Source: an uncultured candidate division Zixibacteria bacterium (GTDB lineage: Bacteria > Zixibacteria > MSB-5A5 > GN15 > FEB-12). From it: DNA of 10,778 nt. Shown in pieces: positions 8,132 to 10,778 of the stretch. Position 1 is the stretch's first letter. Each line of letters begins with the position of its first letter. Where the stretch lies: assembly GCA_913009765.1 (NCBI GenBank), contig CAJVYT010000125.1:1-10778 (forward strand). The letters are read 5' to 3'. The position numbers and the translations under genes are program-made. The notes under the pieces are model-generated. The model saw only the letters and a list, made by a program, of their open reading frames with translations, searched no databases and was not told where the DNA came from.

Positions 8132-8776
8132 TTATTTATTCAACTCCTTTAAATAATTTTTGGCAGCATCGGAAGTTGGACCTGTTGCTTCAAGTGATAA
8201 ATATTTATTAAAATATGTCTTGGCAGAATCAATCTGATTCAAGGTATAATAGACAATACCCAAATTAAAATTTGCAATTGTATGTTCAGGATTTTTCTGG
8301 ACAACTGTCATAAATTCTTCAATGGCACGCTGAGGTAATCCCATAGCATGCAGACAAGCACCATAATCAGTGCGTACATCAGGTGAATCTCCATTGATTT
8401 TTAAGGCTCTTTTGTAAGATTCAGCAGCTAAAGGAAAATTCTTTTGATCCATTGTTTGGTTCCCAAGCTGAACAAGAGAGTTGTAGTCTGTTGGCATATT
8501 TTCCAGTACCGAAGTCATACCCTCAACGTCTTGATGTACAGGGTCTACTTCATGCTGGGCATGCTCTTCATGAGAAACCGGTTTATTAATCATAAAATAG
8601 CTGACTGCAGCAACAACGATAACAGATATAATAATGAGTGTATCTCGAGTCGAATTACCTTTGGCATGTTTTGCTTTTAGGGCAGTGTTTGGTGAAATAG
8701 GTGAACCGCATTCAGGACAAAATTTACTTTGAGCTGCCACTTGAGCATTACAAGAGGGGCATTTTTTCTGCGACAT
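8132..8776 (-). CDS. Zinc-ribbon, single-TM, TPR protein with His-rich linker
   Basis: A 214-residue protein not assignable to a named family. Residues 1-25 are a zinc ribbon (C6-x2-C9 and C20-x2-C23). A basic stretch (34-44) precedes one transmembrane helix (about 46-63). A short acidic, His-rich segment follows (H69, H72, H75, H81), then three tetratricopeptide repeats (about 98-131, 132-165, 166-199). The positive-inside rule places the zinc ribbon in the cytoplasm and the TPRs in the periplasm. The start ATG is well supported by GGAG at 8784-8787, 7 nt upstream. It is the first gene of the minus-strand directon, 32 bp before the Cu/Zn exporter. TPR domains bind partner proteins, so a scaffold role is likely; a link to metal handling is only an inference from the His residues and the neighbour. 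Confidence 0.85.
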   Translation of the reverse strand: MSQKKCPSCNAQVAAQSKFCPECGSPISPNTALKAKHAKGNSTRDTLIIISVIVVAAVSYFMINKPVSHEEHAQHEVDPVHQDVEGMTSVLENMPTDYNSLVQLGNQTMDQKNFPLAAESYKRALKINGDSPDVRTDYGACLHAMGLPQRAIEEFMTVVQKNPEHTIANFNLGIVYYTLNQIDSAKTYFNKYLSLEATGPTSDAAKNYLKELNK

Positions 8777-8817
8777 ATAAAATCTCCATTTGTATTACAA
8801 CTTTCTTATCAGGACTC

Positions 8818-8846
8818 AATGTATGCTATTTACATTAAAAGTTCAA
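8818..8846 (-). promoter_or_regulatory. Possible promoter of the minus-strand operon
   Basis: On the minus strand TTGAAC (complement of 8841-8846) and TACATT (complement of 8818-8823) are 17 bp apart, each 4 of 6 to the sigma70 consensus. It points at the zinc-ribbon TPR gene, with a predicted leader of about 35 nt. The match is modest; its position in the only sizeable gap upstream of the operon is the main support. Confidence 0.3.
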
Positions 8847-8858
8847 TTTAAATAACTG

Positions 8859-8887
8859 GTGACAACTCACTTTTATTCACATATATT
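8859..8887 (+). promoter_or_regulatory. Predicted sigma70-like promoter for the M28 peptidase gene
   Basis: GTGACA (8859-8864, 5 of 6) and TATATT (8882-8887, 5 of 6) have a 17-bp spacer. Transcription from about 8894 would give a leader of some 34 nt, A-rich and without a Shine-Dalgarno, before the ATG at 8928. It is divergent from the possible operon promoter just upstream. Confidence 0.45.
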
Positions 8888-8927
8888 TATAAAAATTTTC
8901 TTTTATACGTAAAATAGAAAAAAAAAA

Positions 8928-10625
8928 ATGAAAAAATTATTGATTATTTCCATCTTTTTTATATTGCCTATCAGTTCACAAGCGATTGAGTCACAATATA
9001 CTATAACAGCGGATTCGATATTTAAACATATTGAAGTTTTGGCAAATGACTCGCTTGAAGGCAGAGAAGTCGGCGAGCCGGGGGAACTCAAAGCAGCTGA
9101 ATATATTCGTTCTGTTTTTAAATCTGCGGGGTTGTTATCTGTTGGGACAGATAATTATTTCCAATATTATGATTTTGTAAAACAAATCAAAGCAACGAAA
9201 AACAATACATTTTCCATCAATGGTTCCAACCTTATCTTACATAAAGACTATACTCTTCTCAAACAATCGGCTTCTACTGATTTTGAATTTACGAAAATGA
9301 TTGATGTTGGGTATGGTATTAAAATTTCTGATGATTCGGGAAGCTATAATGATTACAGAGGAAAAGATGTAAAAGGAAAACTACTGCTTATAAAAAAATC
9401 TGAACCTGATTCAAAAGATTATCCTCATATAGATTTTGATAGATATAGTTCATTCACAGATAAAATAAACAGGGCAATAAAAGAAAAAGCGAGAGGTATT
9501 ATTTTTTATGCTCCTGAAAGCCAAGATGATACGCTTATTGAAAGAGGTGTCATAGATATACACACTCAAGATATCCCTATTTTCTTTTTCAAGAAAAGCG
9601 GTATGGAGAAACTGCAGCAAGCAAAACCTCCATACACAATTACCGGAACAACAGAGTTAGTTACTATTCACGACACAGCACAAAATGTGATCGGCATTGT
9701 AAAAGGTGAAACTGACTCTACGGTTATAATTGGAGCCCACTACGACCATCTTGGCTGGGGTACTCCCGCCTCCTCTCACTACCATGGCAAGCCCGCTATT
9801 CACAATGGTGCCGACGACAACGCATCGGGGGTTGCGGCACTTATTGAATTAGCCCGTAAATATGCTCATACCGATATAAAGCCTCATTACACAATGCTGT
9901 TTATCGCCTTCTCCGGTGAAGAAGCAGGGCTGCTTGGTTCCAGCTATTTTGCTAAGCACATGACAGTTGACTCGACAAAAATCCGCATGATGATAAATAT
10001 GGATATGATTGGCAGGCTCAAAGATCAAGAAAAAGGACTGGCAATTTTAGATGTAGGCTCAACGAGTGAATTTACAAAATTCTTTGATTCACTGAACTAC
10101 AAAGAAATCAAATTAACTCCCAGTAAATCAGGCTATGGGGCATCTGACCATACTGTTTTCACAGCTCGTAGAATCCCTTCTCTTCATTTATTTACCGGAG
10201 CCCATAAAGATTACCACAGACCATCAGATGATATTGACAAGATTGATGCTGACGGCATCGTAAAAGTAGCAACATTTGTTGATAGTCTTCTTACCTATTT
10301 TGATCACCTTGAGAAACCTTTAATTTTCATAAAAACAAAAGATGCAACAAGAGGTAAAAGAAAGAAAAAATATTCTGTTACTTTGGGTGTCATACCGGAC
10401 CATGTTTCCGATGTTCAGGGATTTAAAATAGATGGTGTCACTAAAGATAAACCGGCTGATAAAGCGGGTATGCAAAAAGGTGATATTTTAATACAACTTG
10501 GTGATATTACTATCAATGATATATATGATTATATGAATGCTTTAAGTAAGTTCAAAAAAGGTGATACTGCTAAAGCTGTTATAAACAGAAATGAAAAAGA
10601 AATAGAACTAATTGTAATTTTTTGA
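8928..10625 (+). CDS. Secreted M28-family zinc metallopeptidase with PA-like insert and C-terminal PDZ domain
   Basis: A 565-residue exported peptidase, probably an aminopeptidase. A signal peptide (KK, then a hydrophobic run) ends SSQA with likely cleavage after A19. Residues about 120-250 look like a protease-associated insert. The M28 zinc site is complete: H271 with supporting D273 (AHYDHLG), bridging D296 (GADDNASG), general base E331 and ligand E332 (SGEEAGLLGS), D359 (NMDMIG) and H430 (YHRPSDD). A Lys/Arg-rich linker (about 470-481) leads to a PDZ domain (about 483-565; DKPADKAGMQKGDILIQLGD), which probably binds peptide C-termini. No outer-membrane sorting domain follows, and there is no lipobox, so it is predicted periplasmic or secreted. 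The ATG is preceded by ten or more A residues and no Shine-Dalgarno. Only 14 genomic bases remain after the TGA, so its 3' context and terminator are missing. Confidence 0.93.
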   Translation: MKKLLIISIFFILPISSQAIESQYTITADSIFKHIEVLANDSLEGREVGEPGELKAAEYIRSVFKSAGLLSVGTDNYFQYYDFVKQIKATKNNTFSINGSNLILHKDYTLLKQSASTDFEFTKMIDVGYGIKISDDSGSYNDYRGKDVKGKLLLIKKSEPDSKDYPHIDFDRYSSFTDKINRAIKEKARGIIFYAPESQDDTLIERGVIDIHTQDIPIFFFKKSGMEKLQQAKPPYTITGTTELVTIHDTAQNVIGIVKGETDSTVIIGAHYDHLGWGTPASSHYHGKPAIHNGADDNASGVAALIELARKYAHTDIKPHYTMLFIAFSGEEAGLLGSSYFAKHMTVDSTKIRMMINMDMIGRLKDQEKGLAILDVGSTSEFTKFFDSLNYKEIKLTPSKSGYGASDHTVFTARRIPSLHLFTGAHKDYHRPSDDIDKIDADGIVKVATFVDSLLTYFDHLEKPLIFIKTKDATRGKRKKKYSVTLGVIPDHVSDVQGFKIDGVTKDKPADKAGMQKGDILIQLGDITINDIYDYMNALSKFKKGDTAKAVINRNEKEIELIVIF

Positions 10626-10639
10626 TAAAGATTAGTTAG

Positions 10640-10706
10640 AGATCGGAAGAGCACACGTCTGAACTCCAGTCACACTGATATTATCTCGTATGCCGTCTTC
10701 TGCTTG
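10640..10706 (+). other. Illumina TruSeq-type adapter with index (contamination)
   Basis: This stretch is synthetic, not genomic. Bases 10640-10673 match the 34-nt read-1 adapter beginning AGATCGGAAGAGC. Then come nine index-region bases, ACTGATATT (10674-10682), and the 24-nt constant segment from ATCTCGTATGCC to the TGCTTG end of the P7 flow-cell primer (10683-10706). The index resembles TruSeq ACTGAT with extra bases. The assembly evidently ran through a read that passed the end of its insert, so genomic sequence ends at about 10639. Confidence 0.97.
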
Positions 10707-10778
10707 AAAAAAAAAAATTACACACACAAAAAAAAAAAAGAAAGAAAAGAAAGACACATCTCTGTACTATATCATACC
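10707..10778. other. Post-adapter read noise
   Basis: Eleven A residues directly follow the adapter end, then A/C- and A/G-rich low-complexity sequence (CACACACA, AAAGAAAGAAAAG) with a short nondescript tail. Base calls of this kind arise when an Illumina read runs past the end of its template. It should not be treated as organism sequence. Confidence 0.9.

Noticed and set aside
10718..10740. CA-repeat and poly-A stretch as a microsatellite or regulatory tract.
   Set aside because: It lies downstream of an Illumina adapter and is best explained as read noise.

Overview
The window is about 10.6 kb of AT-rich bacterial chromosome ending in sequencing artefact. Lineage is inferred only loosely. 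AT-rich coding, mostly weak or absent Shine-Dalgarno sites, secreted M28-PDZ peptidase, TPR-rich envelope proteins, a prokaryotic OPT transporter and an SO_0444-type metal exporter fit the Bacteroidota/Ignavibacteria (FCB) side of the tree. No marker here settles it. No phage, IS, CRISPR, tRNA or rRNA is visible.

Layout. Bases 1-196 are non-coding upstream sequence. An OPT-family oligopeptide transporter (197-2170, +) follows and ends at a strong intrinsic terminator (2198-2226). Next, from a good sigma70-like promoter (2230-2258), comes a GT39-type membrane glycosyltransferase (2278-3474, +) joined by a one-base overlap to a two-helix plus TPR protein (3474-4454, +). These two look like one ancestral gene of about 725 codons, broken by loss of one T in a T run at the junction. 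The plus-strand block ends 3 bp from the end of a convergent minus-strand block.

The minus-strand block (8776 down to 4458) is a tight five-gene directon, in transcription order: zinc-ribbon/TM/TPR protein, SO_0444-type Cu/Zn efflux permease, ComF-like phosphoribosyltransferase, XerD-type tyrosine recombinase, and a GGDEF protein with a degenerate receiver. Gaps are 32 and 36 bp; comF/xerD overlap as TAATG; xerD and the GGDEF gene overlap by 68 bp through a TTG start. A 151-bp divergent promoter region separates this block from a secreted M28 metallopeptidase with PA-like insert and C-terminal PDZ domain (8928-10625, +).

Bases 10640-10706 are an Illumina TruSeq-type adapter with index, followed by an A run and low-complexity read noise to 10778. 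This is not genomic, so real sequence ends at about 10639.

Most genes are recognisable envelope, transport or housekeeping functions. I see no convincing new defence or mobile system. The points most worth checking are the split glycosyltransferase, the receiver-less and non-canonical GGDEF protein overlapping xerD, the His-rich TPR protein beside the metal exporter, and the adapter tail.
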